64,000 nt of DNA from Vibrio echinoideorum (GCF_024347455.1 NZ_AP025483.1:620001-684000); one strand, 5' to 3'; shown: positions 37,792 through 47,441, counted from the first letter of the stretch. Notes: a model not told the origin generated them from the sequence alone. Numbers and translations are program-made.

Positions 37792-39129
37792 ATGAGTAAC
37801 TCAATTAGTCGTCAGTTTTGGCGATACACAATTCCTACTGTTGCGGCTATGTTAGTGAATGGCCTCTACCAAGTGGTGGATGGTATTTTCATTGGTCGTT
37901 ATGTTGGTGCCGATGGACTTGCGGGTATTAATGTCGCGTGGCCTGTGATTGGTTCGATCTTGGGTATTGGCATGCTCGTGGGTGTTGGTACTGGTGCGCT
38001 TGTCTCTATTCGTCAAGGAGAAAAGGACACCCAAGGTGCTAAGCAAATCTTAGCGACGGGTTTAACTTTGTTGTTAGCGATAACACCAATTGTCTCTATA
38101 GTGCTGTTCTTGTTTGCTGATAATTTCCTGTTATGGCAGGGTGCTGAAGGCAGGGTGTTTGATCTTGGGTTGCAGTATCTACACATTCTTATTGGAGCGA
38201 GTGTATTTACCTTAGGTTCTATCGCTATGCCGTTTTTGCTGCGGAACGATGACAGCCCCAACTTAGCTACAATACTGATGATCGTCGGTGCGGTGATTAA
38301 CATCGTTCTTGATTACTTGTTTATCGCATTGTTTGGTTGGGAGTTGATGGGCGCAGCAGTGGCGACTGCCATTGCTCAATTTGTGGTAACAGGTTTAGGC
38401 TTAGCGTATTTCTTCTCTCGTAGAGCAAACCTTCGTTTACGTTGGAGTGAACTAAGGCTGAAGCTCGATGTGATTCCTCAAATTTTTGCTATCGGTACTT
38501 CAAGCTTCTTTATGTATGCCTATGGCTCGATGATGGTCGCTCTGCATAATGCTTTATTTGCACAGTATGGTAACCAATTGATGATTGGTGCGTACGCTAT
38601 ATTAGGCTACATCGTGACGGTTTATTACCTCACAGCTGAAGGTATCGCGAACGGGATGCAGCCATTAGTAAGCTACAATCATGGTGCTCGTAATCAAGCC
38701 AATATTCGTAAGTTGTTAAAGATTGCGATGGTGAGTTCAGTATTGATTGGTATCGCTTTTGTGTTGCTCTTGAACCTATTCCCGAGAGAGTTTGTCTCAG
38801 TGTTTAGTTCTGATGAACCACAACTGATTGAATACACGGTACTGGGTATTCGACTTCATATGTTTGCATTGGCTCTAGATGGTTTCTTGGTTGTGGCTGG
38901 TGCTTATTATCAGGCAGTGAATAAGGGCAGTAAGGCGATGTTTGTGACGATAGGTAACATGCTTATCCAGTTACCTTTCTTGTACATCATGCCTAAGTTA
39001 TATGGTGTTCCGGGAATATGGATTGCGTATCCGCTATCGAATATTGCGTTGAGTGTAGTCGTGATGGTGATGTTGTATAAAGATGTAAAAAAGCTCGAAC
39101 CCTCGACGCTGGAAGCGGCAGCAGCGTAG
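37792..39129 (+). CDS. MATE-family efflux transporter
   Basis: 445 residues with about twelve membrane spans in two pseudo-symmetric halves (MatE domains about 15-175 and 235-395). Family motifs are visible in VDGIFIGRYVGADGLAGINVAWP and in the second-half segment GIANGMQPLVSYNHGA. It would expel cationic drugs or metabolites using a Na+ or H+ gradient in the inner membrane. The MarR gene upstream and shared operator suggest inducible control. Relatives in this branch resemble the MepA/DinF-like type. Substrate unknown. Confidence 0.88.
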   Translation: MSNSISRQFWRYTIPTVAAMLVNGLYQVVDGIFIGRYVGADGLAGINVAWPVIGSILGIGMLVGVGTGALVSIRQGEKDTQGAKQILATGLTLLLAITPIVSIVLFLFADNFLLWQGAEGRVFDLGLQYLHILIGASVFTLGSIAMPFLLRNDDSPNLATILMIVGAVINIVLDYLFIALFGWELMGAAVATAIAQFVVTGLGLAYFFSRRANLRLRWSELRLKLDVIPQIFAIGTSSFFMYAYGSMMVALHNALFAQYGNQLMIGAYAILGYIVTVYYLTAEGIANGMQPLVSYNHGARNQANIRKLLKIAMVSSVLIGIAFVLLLNLFPREFVSVFSSDEPQLIEYTVLGIRLHMFALALDGFLVVAGAYYQAVNKGSKAMFVTIGNMLIQLPFLYIMPKLYGVPGIWIAYPLSNIALSVVVMVMLYKDVKKLEPSTLEAAAA

Positions 39130-39151
39130 GGCATTTTTCTTGAATTGAATT

Positions 39152-39181
39152 AAAAAGGTCTAGCGCATGCTAGACCTTTTT
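39152..39181. terminator. Bidirectional terminator MATE gene / ubiV
   Basis: AAAAGGTCTAGC (39153-39164) pairs perfectly with GCTAGACCTTTT (39169-39180), loop GCAT, with A and T runs on both sides. Confidence 0.9.
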
Positions 39182-39212
39182 GTATGCGTAATTTGTTGGC
39201 TTAATCGCTGTG

Positions 39213-40091
39213 CTAGATGTTCTTAACGTCTAGGCCTGCGAGTTGATGCCAGTAACCGTTGCATTGACGGCTTTCGATTGGCATTGGCTTTTGGCCGTGC
39301 TCATTGGCTTTGAAGTTGTTGATCTCAGAGAAAGTATCGATACCGAGTGGGCTTAAACGTACAACATCAACTAAGTCATGCATGTTGGGTAAGTCATTCA
39401 CTAGGTTGTAGCAGTAGCCTGATTGTGTCTGGATACCATTAAGGTTAAATACAGACTGGCCTTCTTGGCTATCTACTTGTAGCCCTGTTGGATACTTGAT
39501 GCAGCAAGTTTCGCAGTCGTCTTTAGCTTTGTTTTCTGCACGAGCGGTAAAGCAGCGTGCTGAATAAGCAAGAGGCAGATAGCCGTGGCTAAACACTTCC
39601 ACTTCAAACTTATTACGGATGTTCAACTCTTCGCATTGGGTCATCACGTTGTTTAACCAATCACGAGAAAGCTCAACAGGCATACACCAACGGGTCATGC
39701 CTTGCTTTAAGAATAGGTTCAGAGTTCGAGCGTTGTAGGTATTGACTGCTGGGCCGACAATAAACGGTACTTTGCTTTCGCTTGCTAGCTGAATCGCAGA
39801 CACGTCATTGGCTTCAATGGCGAAGTCGCCGTTATCAATGTACTTCTTCATGATGTTGACTTCGCTTGATGCTTCCAGCAAGGCCATGGTCGATAACACC
39901 ACCTGCTTACCTGAGGCCGACAGCTCTTTGGCGATATCCATCCAATGCTTGGCTTTCATCTCACGACGTTTTGAGCAAACCGATTCACCTAGATAGATGA
40001 TATCAGCAGAGCTTGATTTCGCTTGCTCATAGAAACTTTCAACGTCTTGTTTTGGCCAAAAATAAAGCAGAGGGCCTAATGCGTATTTCAT
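39213..40091 (-). CDS. ubiV: O2-independent ubiquinone hydroxylation protein UbiV
   Basis: A 292-residue U32-family protein (E. coli UbiV 292). The start MKYALGPLLYFW at 40091 follows GGAGAA; a Met four residues earlier lacks that spacing. Cysteines in SVCSKRRE, ARCFTARAE and DDCETCCIKYP fit the four-cysteine [4Fe-4S] site of UbiV. With UbiU it forms the complex that hydroxylates the ubiquinone ring without oxygen, using prephenate as oxygen donor in E. coli. It is 18 bp downstream of ubiU in one operon. Confidence 0.93.
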   Translation of the reverse strand: MKYALGPLLYFWPKQDVESFYEQAKSSSADIIYLGESVCSKRREMKAKHWMDIAKELSASGKQVVLSTMALLEASSEVNIMKKYIDNGDFAIEANDVSAIQLASESKVPFIVGPAVNTYNARTLNLFLKQGMTRWCMPVELSRDWLNNVMTQCEELNIRNKFEVEVFSHGYLPLAYSARCFTARAENKAKDDCETCCIKYPTGLQVDSQEGQSVFNLNGIQTQSGYCYNLVNDLPNMHDLVDVVRLSPLGIDTFSEINNFKANEHGQKPMPIESRQCNGYWHQLAGLDVKNI

Positions 40092-40109
40092 TGAGTTCTC
40101 CATGTGGCT

Positions 40110-41123
40110 CTATTGCCATTTACGGTGATAAGCGCCAAGCGTAGTTTGTGTACCTTCCGATACATTCGCCAGTGTCGCATTCCAAGCTTGTTCCACCTGG
40201 TATTGTTCTGGATTGGCTAAGTAGCGGTCGATAGCTGCTCGCCAAGTTTTAGTTACTTGTTCAACATAAGCTGGGCTACGCTGGCGACCTTCAATTTTAA
40301 CTGAGGCTACATCAGCGGCAAAAAGCTCTGGTAACATTGACAGCGTATTGAGACTAGTTGGCTCTTCAAGTGCGTGGTAGCGTTTACGTTCACCATCAAT
40401 GTTCGCTTCAAAGCGACCTTTGCACAGTGTTGGGTAGCCTGCGTTCTCACCGGCTACATATTTGTCGATAAGGATCTCATTCAATCGCGATTCTAGGCCA
40501 GTTTCTGTTTCTTGCCAGCGGACGTATTTTGCTGGAGAGCATGCGCCAACCGTATTGGGTGATTCACCTGTCATGTATGAAGAGAGGTAACAACGACCTT
40601 CAGCCATAATGCACAAACTACCAAAAGCGAATACTTCAAGGTCAACGTCAGAAGTGATATTACGAGAAAGCTGTTTGACCTGATGAATCGATAATACGCG
40701 AGGCAATACCACACGTTTAACGTTGAAGTTTTTGTGATAGAAGTCGATTGCTGCTGCATTGGTTGCAGAAGCTTGTACCGAGAGGTGCAGTTCTAAATCT
40801 GGATACTTATTTGCTGCGTATTCGAGAACCGCAATATCAGCGATGATTAAGGCATCAACCCCAAGTGCAGCTGCGTTGTCTACGGCATTGGTCCAGCGTT
40901 CGAAGCCATTTGGGTGAGCAAAAGTATTTAAGGCAACATGAATTTTCTTGTTGCGGTCATGCACATACTGCACAGCACGATCGAGCTTTTTACCCGCAAA
41001 GTTTAGGCCTGCAAAGTGTCGGGCATTGGTATCGTCTTTGAATCCGATATAGACAGCATCCGCACCGCAATCAATGGCGGTTTTCAAAGCAGGTAAGTTA
41101 CCCGCTGGGCATAAGAGTTCCAT
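40110..41123 (-). CDS. ubiU: O2-independent ubiquinone hydroxylation protein UbiU
   Basis: A 337-residue U32 peptidase-like protein. It opens with the family signature MELLCPAGNLPALKTAIDCGADAVY (quoted in part: ELLCPAGNLPALKTA). Cysteines in AEGRCYLSSY, VGACSPAKY and TLCKGRFE fit the iron-sulfur ligands of UbiU. It partners UbiV for anaerobic ubiquinone synthesis. Upstream on the minus strand I looked for the FNR site expected in front of anaerobic genes and found only a TTGAT half near 41187. The accessory lipid-binding gene ubiT lies 2.5 kb away beyond the GGDEF-EAL gene. Confidence 0.94.
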   Translation of the reverse strand: MELLCPAGNLPALKTAIDCGADAVYIGFKDDTNARHFAGLNFAGKKLDRAVQYVHDRNKKIHVALNTFAHPNGFERWTNAVDNAAALGVDALIIADIAVLEYAANKYPDLELHLSVQASATNAAAIDFYHKNFNVKRVVLPRVLSIHQVKQLSRNITSDVDLEVFAFGSLCIMAEGRCYLSSYMTGESPNTVGACSPAKYVRWQETETGLESRLNEILIDKYVAGENAGYPTLCKGRFEANIDGERKRYHALEEPTSLNTLSMLPELFAADVASVKIEGRQRSPAYVEQVTKTWRAAIDRYLANPEQYQVEQAWNATLANVSEGTQTTLGAYHRKWQ

Positions 41124-41309
41124 TTGCTCACTACCAGTAGAAATAAGTTGAGGCGAGCATTTTATGAAGAATTATGAATGACAGAATTGATGTAAGGCAG
41201 GTTTAGATGGATAAATCTACTTTTACTCCGTTTGAGGTACTGACTCGTGACCATTTTGCTTGGTTTTGTGGGTTTGATTTATAAGGGGAGTTTGAGTCGA
41301 ATTACTTAA

Positions 41310-43349
41310 CTAGTTTTTATGACGGCGATTCTGGGCAAATAGCTCTTCAACATCTTGTTTTGGCTGAGGGCGGTAGAAATGGAATCCCTGAATGGAGCTA
41401 CAGTTGAGGTTGGACAGTAGCGTCGCTTGTTCACTGGTTTCGACACCTTCCGCAACCACTGTTAAATCGAGAGATTTACCAAGGTTGATGATGTTTTCGA
41501 TTACTGTGATTTGCTTTGGTAGCGTATCGATATCAGAGATAAAAGCTCGGTCAATTTTAAGCTCATCAATTGGGAAGCGAGCCAAATAAGACAGAGAAGA
41601 GTAACCCGTACCAAAATCATCGATGGACAGAGCAAAGCCCAGCTTTTTAATAGCATTGAGCATTTGAAGTGTGTGCTCACTATCACTCATTACTGCACTT
41701 TCTGTTAACTCAAACGTAATTGCACTTGGATCTAACTCAGTAGAACGCAGTAGTTTTTCAACGTAATCAATCAGTTTTGGGTTGCCAAATTGCTCTGGCG
41801 AAAGGTTGATCGCTACGCGGCCTGGAAGGATACCTTGCATCTTCCAGCGTTTAACCGTAGCAAATACCTCACGCATAACCACACGACCAAGCTGCTCGAT
41901 AAGGCCGGCACGTTCTGCTACTGGGATGAATGCCGCAGGGCTGATATAGCCTTCTACAGGGTGCTTCCAACGTACCAGAGCTTCAGCGCCATTGATGGTG
42001 AAGTCACGCGCATTCACCTTCGGTTGATACCAAACTTCGAGTCCGTTCTGTTGAAGTGCTTTTTGTAGTTCTATCTCAAGCCATAGGCGCATACGCGCTT
42101 CTTTGTTCATCTGTTCGTTGAACTTAATCAAGCGGTTACGACCACGATCTTTGGCTTCATACATCGCAGTGTCTGCATTTTGCAGCAAGATACGTGCGTC
42201 TGTACCATCTTGAGGAAAGCTCACGCTGCCAATCGAGCAGGCCAAGCGCTTACTAAAGTGATGAAGATCGAAGGGCTGATTGATCAACGCGATGATCTTT
42301 TCTGAGAGCGTCTCTGGCGTTCGAGGGTGTTCTGGTTCTGGCAGAATGATACCAAATTCATCGCCACCTAAGTGACCAATAACAGCTTGTCGAGGTAGTA
42401 GGCGTTTTAAGCGAGAAGCGACCTCTTTAATCACCTTGTCACCGATGTGATGGCCCAGTGAGTCATTGATATTTTTAAAGTTATCAATGTCCAAATAGAG
42501 CATCACAACAGGAGTGTCATTCTGAATGAACTGCTCAAGGCGCTTGGTAAATCCTACTCGATTATAAAGCTTCGTCAGCGCATCAATGTAGGCGTCTTCA
42601 CTGTTAGCCGGTGTAAACTGCTTTGCAGTCTCTTGCGCGTCTTGGATAAGAACAAGTTGCGTATTACTTCCAAGAATGGAAGTTGAGTCGATATGCAATT
42701 GAACTTTACGTTCAAAACCACATCTGGCGCCCGTTAAGCAAACTAAACCAGACTCAGAAATAATAGAACTCAGGTTATTATTGAAGACTGTTTTGGTTTG
42801 TTCATCGATAAATAAGCGACCTAATTCTTCGCCAATTAATTCAGTGGTCGAGTTGAACCCGAGCAATCGTGCTGCGGCCGGGTTTGACGACAAGATGTAG
42901 TCGCTTTCGACTAGGAGTAACCCGTCTGGGAGCAGTTGAGATAGCTTGTGGAATTTTGCTTCGGATTCCTCTAAAGAACGGACAAGCACTTGGTTCTCTG
43001 AGGTGTCGAAGGCGTGAAAGACGATGTAGTCGGTTTTGTTGCCGTGAGTAAGAGGGGATATGCTGAAATGCAGACTGGTATCGAGATCGGTTTCGTTGAG
43101 GGTGACTTCGGCCTCAATCGCTTCGCCATTGAACGCACGCTCATAATACGGTTTAAGGTGTTGGTAGAATTGTTCGCCCAGTGTTTGGCGGTCATTCATG
43201 CCAGCAAGCTCTGTTTGACTTAAACCAGCAATATCGCAATAACGCTCATTAACCATAAAATAATTATGTTGAGCATCAAGGACAGCAAAAAAAAACGGAC
43301 TGTTTGCCGTTAGCTGGGTAAACCAATGTTGTAGTTGTTGGGGTGGCAT
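41310..43349 (-). CDS. PAS-GGDEF-EAL cyclic-di-GMP enzyme (RocS-like)
   Basis: About 680 residues. Two N-terminal PAS-like domains (about 10-125 and 130-225) precede a GGDEF domain, with an intact active-site GGDEF in HLGGDEFGIIL near residue 326. The EAL domain begins near residue 435 with GAEALVRWKHP (about 456), the DDFGTGYSSL loop (about 573) and the KIDRAFI motif. Both active sites look complete, so it could be bifunctional. Placement between ubiU and ubiT agrees with V. cholerae VC0653, RocS (from memory), a regulator of rugosity and motility. ATG at 43349 is chosen over an adjacent TTG. No transmembrane span is obvious, so it is cytoplasmic. Confidence 0.92.
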   Translation of the reverse strand: MPPQQLQHWFTQLTANSPFFFAVLDAQHNYFMVNERYCDIAGLSQTELAGMNDRQTLGEQFYQHLKPYYERAFNGEAIEAEVTLNETDLDTSLHFSISPLTHGNKTDYIVFHAFDTSENQVLVRSLEESEAKFHKLSQLLPDGLLLVESDYILSSNPAAARLLGFNSTTELIGEELGRLFIDEQTKTVFNNNLSSIISESGLVCLTGARCGFERKVQLHIDSTSILGSNTQLVLIQDAQETAKQFTPANSEDAYIDALTKLYNRVGFTKRLEQFIQNDTPVVMLYLDIDNFKNINDSLGHHIGDKVIKEVASRLKRLLPRQAVIGHLGGDEFGIILPEPEHPRTPETLSEKIIALINQPFDLHHFSKRLACSIGSVSFPQDGTDARILLQNADTAMYEAKDRGRNRLIKFNEQMNKEARMRLWLEIELQKALQQNGLEVWYQPKVNARDFTINGAEALVRWKHPVEGYISPAAFIPVAERAGLIEQLGRVVMREVFATVKRWKMQGILPGRVAINLSPEQFGNPKLIDYVEKLLRSTELDPSAITFELTESAVMSDSEHTLQMLNAIKKLGFALSIDDFGTGYSSLSYLARFPIDELKIDRAFISDIDTLPKQITVIENIINLGKSLDLTVVAEGVETSEQATLLSNLNCSSIQGFHFYRPQPKQDVEELFAQNRRHKN

Positions 43350-43607
43350 CAAAGTACTACCAATTCTCCAAGAGCTTGAATATTCACTATCGATAAATAT
43401 TTATTACTTTTTGTGTGGCTATCGATATTTACCTGTGAGTGCAGCGATCCGCTGTAATTCTCATTACCTGAGTTACTATAACTGTGATTTTCAGGATATT
43501 AAAGGTCGAGTATCAAAGAGAAGTTAATTTGATACATAACAGTAACTGAGATTTCAACATCATCTATGATGCATTCCATATTATTGACAAAGTTACGGAT
43601 AAGTCAC

Positions 43608-44135
43608 GTGATAAACAAGATTCGCACTCAACTAGTTCAAAATGCCGCATCAATTTTGCGATCTCCAGTCCAGTTATTGCCTAAAACAGTACAAAAAAGA
43701 GCCTTATTAGAAGCACTGAAAAATGTTTTTAAGGAAGCTTTAGAAGACGGTGACTTTGAGTTCTTAGAAGACAAGTGGCTTAAGGTCTCAATAAAAGATA
43801 TGGGATTAAGTTGGTGTATTAGCTACCAAAATGAGCAACTAGTTGTAGCTGATAAAGATGTTGATGAAGATGTAAGCTTCAGCGGTAATCTGAACGATCT
43901 TGTACTCATTGCGGGCCGTAAAGAAGACCCTGATACGCTTTTCTTCCAACGTAGACTGTCTATTGAGGGTGATACTGAGCTAGGTTTAGAAGTCAAAAAC
44001 TTGATGGATAGCGTAGATTTGGACTTATTGCCGACTCCTATGAAAACTTTGTTAAATCAATTAGCTGATTTTGTGCAGAAGGGGGTACAATCCCCAGATA
44101 CACAAAGTGAGGTAATGAATGCTTATTCGAACTGA
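43608..44135 (+). CDS. ubiT: Ubiquinone biosynthesis accessory factor UbiT
   Basis: An SCP2-domain lipid-binding protein working with UbiU-UbiV in anaerobic ubiquinone synthesis. The GTG start at 43608 gives 175 residues, matching E. coli UbiT (174) from the first conserved helix; an ATG at 43566 would add 14 residues with poor ribosome binding. Conserved segments are DVSFSGNLNDLVLIAGRKEDP and DTLFFQRRLSIEGDTELGLEV. It overlaps the following GNAT gene by 17 bp, so the two are coupled. Confidence 0.92.
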   Translation: MINKIRTQLVQNAASILRSPVQLLPKTVQKRALLEALKNVFKEALEDGDFEFLEDKWLKVSIKDMGLSWCISYQNEQLVVADKDVDEDVSFSGNLNDLVLIAGRKEDPDTLFFQRRLSIEGDTELGLEVKNLMDSVDLDLLPTPMKTLLNQLADFVQKGVQSPDTQSEVMNAYSN

Positions 44136-44622
44136 AGCACCGGCAGATATACTTGTCATTGATCGTTTATTGAAATCTGTTTTTGATACGGATGCAGAAG
44201 CTAATTTGGTTATGAGCTTGCGTGAGAATAGTCATTTAACGCTATCGCTGGTGGCTTGTTCTGATGACGGTGAGGTGGTTGGTCACCTGATGTTTAGCCC
44301 TATCACCCTCGACGGTGACGATCATAACTGGCAGGGCCTTGCGCCTCTAGCTGTGAAAGAAGAGTATCGTAATCAAGGTATTGCGAAGTCTTTGGTCGAA
44401 GAAGCTTTCTCTACTTTAGTTGATTTTGGTTATCCAGCCTGTGTTGTGCTAGGTAACCCTGCTTACTATGGTCGCTTTGGGTTCAAAGCAGCGAATGAAT
44501 TTGGCCTTAGTTGTGTTTGGGATGTGCCTGAAGGGGCGTTCCAAGCCATTGAACTGGTCGAAGGTACGTTGGCTGGTCATTCGGGTGAGATTGCTTATAG
44601 CCCAGAGTTTGATGACTTATAA
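44119..44622 (+). CDS. yhbS: GNAT N-acetyltransferase (YhbS-like)
   Basis: 167 residues with a GNAT fold. The acetyl-CoA-binding motif appears as PLAVKEEYRNQGIAKSLVEE, with strand 4 LMFSPITL before it and the YYGRFGF loop typical of YhbS proteins. It overlaps the end of ubiT, as yhbT-yhbS are neighbours in E. coli. The acceptor substrate is not known from sequence. A strong terminator follows 80 bp downstream. Confidence 0.88.
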   Translation: MLIRTEAPADILVIDRLLKSVFDTDAEANLVMSLRENSHLTLSLVACSDDGEVVGHLMFSPITLDGDDHNWQGLAPLAVKEEYRNQGIAKSLVEEAFSTLVDFGYPACVVLGNPAYYGRFGFKAANEFGLSCVWDVPEGAFQAIELVEGTLAGHSGEIAYSPEFDDL

Positions 44623-44701
44623 CCAACGACACTTAGATGCAGTGCTAAAGTAGCCATGCGCATCAGAAGATAGCGCTAAACTACATGAACTGATTCAGTA
44701 T

Positions 44702-44733
44702 AAATAAAGGAGCTTGATGCTCCTTTATTTTTT
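44702..44733 (+). terminator. Terminator after yhbS
   Basis: AAATAAAGGAGC (44702-44713) pairs with GCTCCTTTATTT (44719-44730) around TTGAT, then TTT. Confidence 0.9.
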
Positions 44734-44839
44734 GTTAGTATCAGCCCGTTCTAATAAGCTTCTTTCAATTAGTTCAGTACCAATAAATACAGCTTCAACA
44801 AACTCAGATCTAACAAACTTAAGGTTACAACCGCTAGAT

Positions 44840-45238
44840 ATGTCACAAACACACGCGCAATACCTGCAAGAGATGGGCATCAGCCAATGGGAGCTTAGTC
44901 ACCCTGAACGTTTGGCTGGTTACGAGTCTGAACTGACTCCGCTCTCTAATGACTGCAAGTTATTACTAGTTTCTCCTGAAAAACCGCAGGAAGATCTCGC
45001 CGTGATGTTTGAGCGAGTTCTCAAAAGTATTAAGCTCGACTTATCTCAAGCATTACATATTCAACCTCAACATTTATCTTCCCTTGATCTAGGCGCGGTT
45101 GAATGGGTGTGGTTTGCTGGTTGTGACTCCAGTCATGAACTGAATGCAAAGACACTTCAATCTCCATTACTGTCTGACATTAACGGAAACAACCAACATC
45201 GCCGCGACTTATGGCAACAAATTTGTGCTTATGACTAA
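44840..45238 (+). CDS. holD: DNA polymerase III psi subunit
   Basis: A 132-residue clamp-loader accessory protein that links the chi subunit and SSB to the complex. The start MSQTHAQYLQEMGISQWEL matches the psi N-terminus that contacts the clamp loader; a 42-residue upstream extension in frame is not family-like. The conserved core includes LSPEKPQ-like and VEWVWFAGC segments. It overlaps rimI by 8 bp, the same holD-rimI order as E. coli. The ribosome site is weak, in keeping with low expression. Confidence 0.9.
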   Translation: MSQTHAQYLQEMGISQWELSHPERLAGYESELTPLSNDCKLLLVSPEKPQEDLAVMFERVLKSIKLDLSQALHIQPQHLSSLDLGAVEWVWFAGCDSSHELNAKTLQSPLLSDINGNNQHRRDLWQQICAYD

Positions 45239-45686
45239 TCAATTATTACCGACTTCAGAACAACACCTTGACGCTATTTGGAAGATTGAGCAGAGCGCGC
45301 ATTCTCATCCTTGGTCCGAAAACATGATCCGTGATCTTAATAGCCGTGGAGGCAGCCACCGTGTTTTAGAGGTGGGTGGAGAGGTTGTCGGTTATTTCTA
45401 CGCACAAAATATTGTTGGTGAAGTGACCTTGCTTACGATAGCGGTTGATCCGAAGCATCAAGGTAAAGGTTATGGTAAAGCTTTGGTGGAGCACTTTCTC
45501 GATATGTGTGAGCAAGCTGACGCTGAAAGTGCTTGGTTGGAAGTTCGAGAAAGTAACGTTAATGCTTTTCATCTTTACGAGAAGGCTGGCTTTAATGAAG
45601 TCGACCGCCGTCGTAACTATTATCCAACCAAGCAAGGCAATGAAGATGCGATCATTATGAGCTATCTTTTTATGTCGTTTAGCTAG
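45231..45686 (+). CDS. rimI: Ribosomal protein S18 N-alanine acetyltransferase RimI
   Basis: 151 residues (E. coli 148). A GNAT enzyme acetylating the N-terminal Ala of S18. The start MTNQLLPTSEQ at 45231 overlaps the end of holD. The acetyl-CoA motif is in HQGKGYGKALVEHF. The C-terminal part has the family residues WLEVRESNVNAFHLYEKAGF followed by RRNYYP. It is translationally coupled to holD. Confidence 0.94.
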   Translation: MTNQLLPTSEQHLDAIWKIEQSAHSHPWSENMIRDLNSRGGSHRVLEVGGEVVGYFYAQNIVGEVTLLTIAVDPKHQGKGYGKALVEHFLDMCEQADAESAWLEVRESNVNAFHLYEKAGFNEVDRRRNYYPTKQGNEDAIIMSYLFMSFS

Positions 45687-45760
45687 TCATATTATGTCTT
45701 TTGGCTAACCCTAGATAGCTAACCACAGAATCAGCGATGAAATTGGGTGTAAACTGACCC

Positions 45761-45789
45761 TTTAGAAAGTGACTCGCTTTCTGTATAAT
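45761..45789 (+). promoter_or_regulatory. prfC promoter candidate
   Basis: TTTAGA (45761-45766), a 17-bp spacer and consensus TATAAT (45784-45789) give a start near 45796, which is ten bases upstream of a strong terminator-like hairpin. Confidence 0.6.
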
Positions 45790-45805
45790 CCGCACACAGA
45801 ATTCA

Positions 45806-45835
45806 AGGGCAAGTATTATCTACTTGCCCTTTTTA
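45806..45835 (+). terminator. Terminator/attenuator hairpin between rimI and prfC
   Basis: AGGGCAAGTA (45806-45815) pairs with TACTTGCCCT (45821-45830) around TTATC and is followed by Ts. It may end the holD-rimI transcript, but because it lies downstream of the prfC promoter it would also interrupt prfC transcripts. The 3' arm (GCCCTTT, 45826-45832) can alternatively pair with AAAGGGC at the prfC ribosome site (45850-45856). Confidence 0.75.
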
Positions 45836-45860
45836 CGCTTTAGATCAGCAAAGGGCGACT

Positions 45861-47441
45861 ATGTCTTTCCAACAAGAAGTGAGCAAACGTAGAACGTTTG
45901 CGATTATCTCTCACCCGGATGCGGGTAAAACCACGATTACTGAAAAAGTTCTTTTATTCGGAAACGCAATTCAAAAAGCGGGTACCGTAAAAGGCCGTGG
46001 CTCTAACCAGCACGCTAAATCTGACTGGATGGAGATGGAAAAAGAACGTGGTATTTCGGTAACCACGTCGGTAATGCAATTCCCATACAATGATTGCCTA
46101 GTAAACCTACTCGATACTCCAGGACACGAAGATTTCTCGGAAGATACGTACCGTACACTAACAGCGGTTGACTCTTGTTTGATGGTTATCGATGCTGCGA
46201 AAGGTGTCGAGGATCGTACTCGTAAACTGATGGAAGTAACGCGCCTACGTGATACTCCAATCGTAACGTTTATGAACAAACTTGACCGTGATGTTCGTGA
46301 CCCAATGGAAGTGCTTGATGAAGTGGAAAGCGAGCTAGGTATGGCTTGTGCTCCAATCTCATGGCCAATCGGTTGTGGTAAAGAGTTTAAAGGTGTTTAT
46401 CACATTCATCGTGATGAAACGATCTTGTACGAATCTGGCCACGGCCATGAGATCCAAGAAGTTCGCATCATTAAAGGTTTAGATAACCCTGAACTAGACG
46501 AAGCTGTTGGCGAAGATCTGGCGAGCAGTGTTCGTGAAGAGCTTGAATTGGTTATTGGCGCATGTCCTGAGTTTGATCTCGATTTGTTCCTTGCTGGTGA
46601 ACTAACGCCTGTTTACTTCGGTACGGCATTGGGTAACTTTGGTGTTGACCACATGCTAGATGATTTGACTAAGTGGGCTCCGGGCCCTCAAACTCGTCAA
46701 GCTAACGAGCGTGATGTTGAAGCGACAGAAGAGAAGTTCTCTGGCTTCGTCTTCAAGATCCAAGCAAACATGGATCCAAAACACCGTGACCGTATCGCAT
46801 TCATGCGTATCGTTTCGGGTACTTACAACCAAGGTATGAAGATGAATCATGTTCGTACTGGCAAGAACGTAAGTATTTCGGATGCGGTAACTTTCATGGC
46901 GGGCGACCGTGCGCGAGCTGAAAAAGCGTATGCTGGTGACATCATTGGCTTGCATAACCATGGCACAATCCAGATTGGTGATACCTTTACTCAAGGCGAA
47001 AGCTTGAAGTTCGCTGGTATTCCAAACTTCGCGCCTGAGCTATTCCGTCGTATTCGTCTACGCGATCCACTAAAGCAGAAGCAACTTCTAAAAGGTTTGG
47101 TTCAGCTTTCTGAAGAGGGCGCAGTACAAGTATTCCGTCCTATGCAGAACAACGATTTGATCGTTGGTGCGGTTGGTGTACTTCAGTTTGACGTGGTTGT
47201 AGCGCGCTTGAAAGCGGAATACAACGTAGAAGCTATCTACGAAGGTGTTAACGTTGCAACAGCTCGCTGGGTTGAATGTGATGACGTGAAGAAACTAGAA
47301 GAGTTCAAACGTAAGAACCAAGCTAACCTAGCGTTAGATGGTGGTGATAACCTGTCTTACATCGCACCTACAATGGTGAACTTGAACCTGGCTTCTGAAC
47401 GTTTCCCTGACGTTCAGTTCCGAGCGACGCGCGAGCACTAA
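45861..47441 (+). CDS. prfC: Peptide chain release factor 3
   Basis: A 526-residue GTPase (E. coli 529) that recycles RF1/RF2 from terminated ribosomes. The P-loop SHPDAGKTT is at residues 17-25, the switch [12 protein letters not shown] and NKLD motifs are in place, and domains II-III follow to residue 526. The ribosome site is in AAAGGGCGA and can be masked by pairing to the hairpin upstream. It ends in a terminator, after which the gene order typical of other vibrios changes. Confidence 0.96.
   Translation: MSFQQEVSKRRTFAIISHPDAGKTTITEKVLLFGNAIQKAGTVKGRGSNQHAKSDWMEMEKERGISVTTSVMQFPYNDCLVNLLDTPGHEDFSEDTYRTLTAVDSCLMVIDAAKGVEDRTRKLMEVTRLRDTPIVTFMNKLDRDVRDPMEVLDEVESELGMACAPISWPIGCGKEFKGVYHIHRDETILYESGHGHEIQEVRIIKGLDNPELDEAVGEDLASSVREELELVIGACPEFDLDLFLAGELTPVYFGTALGNFGVDHMLDDLTKWAPGPQTRQANERDVEATEEKFSGFVFKIQANMDPKHRDRIAFMRIVSGTYNQGMKMNHVRTGKNVSISDAVTFMAGDRARAEKAYAGDIIGLHNHGTIQIGDTFTQGESLKFAGIPNFAPELFRRIRLRDPLKQKQLLKGLVQLSEEGAVQVFRPMQNNDLIVGAVGVLQFDVVVARLKAEYNVEAIYEGVNVATARWVECDDVKKLEEFKRKNQANLALDGGDNLSYIAPTMVNLNLASERFPDVQFRATREH

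Noticed and set aside
41124..41309. FNR box for ubiUV
   Set aside because: Only a TTGAT half near 41187 without the matching ATCAA half; also none convincing before ubiT (43500-43607).
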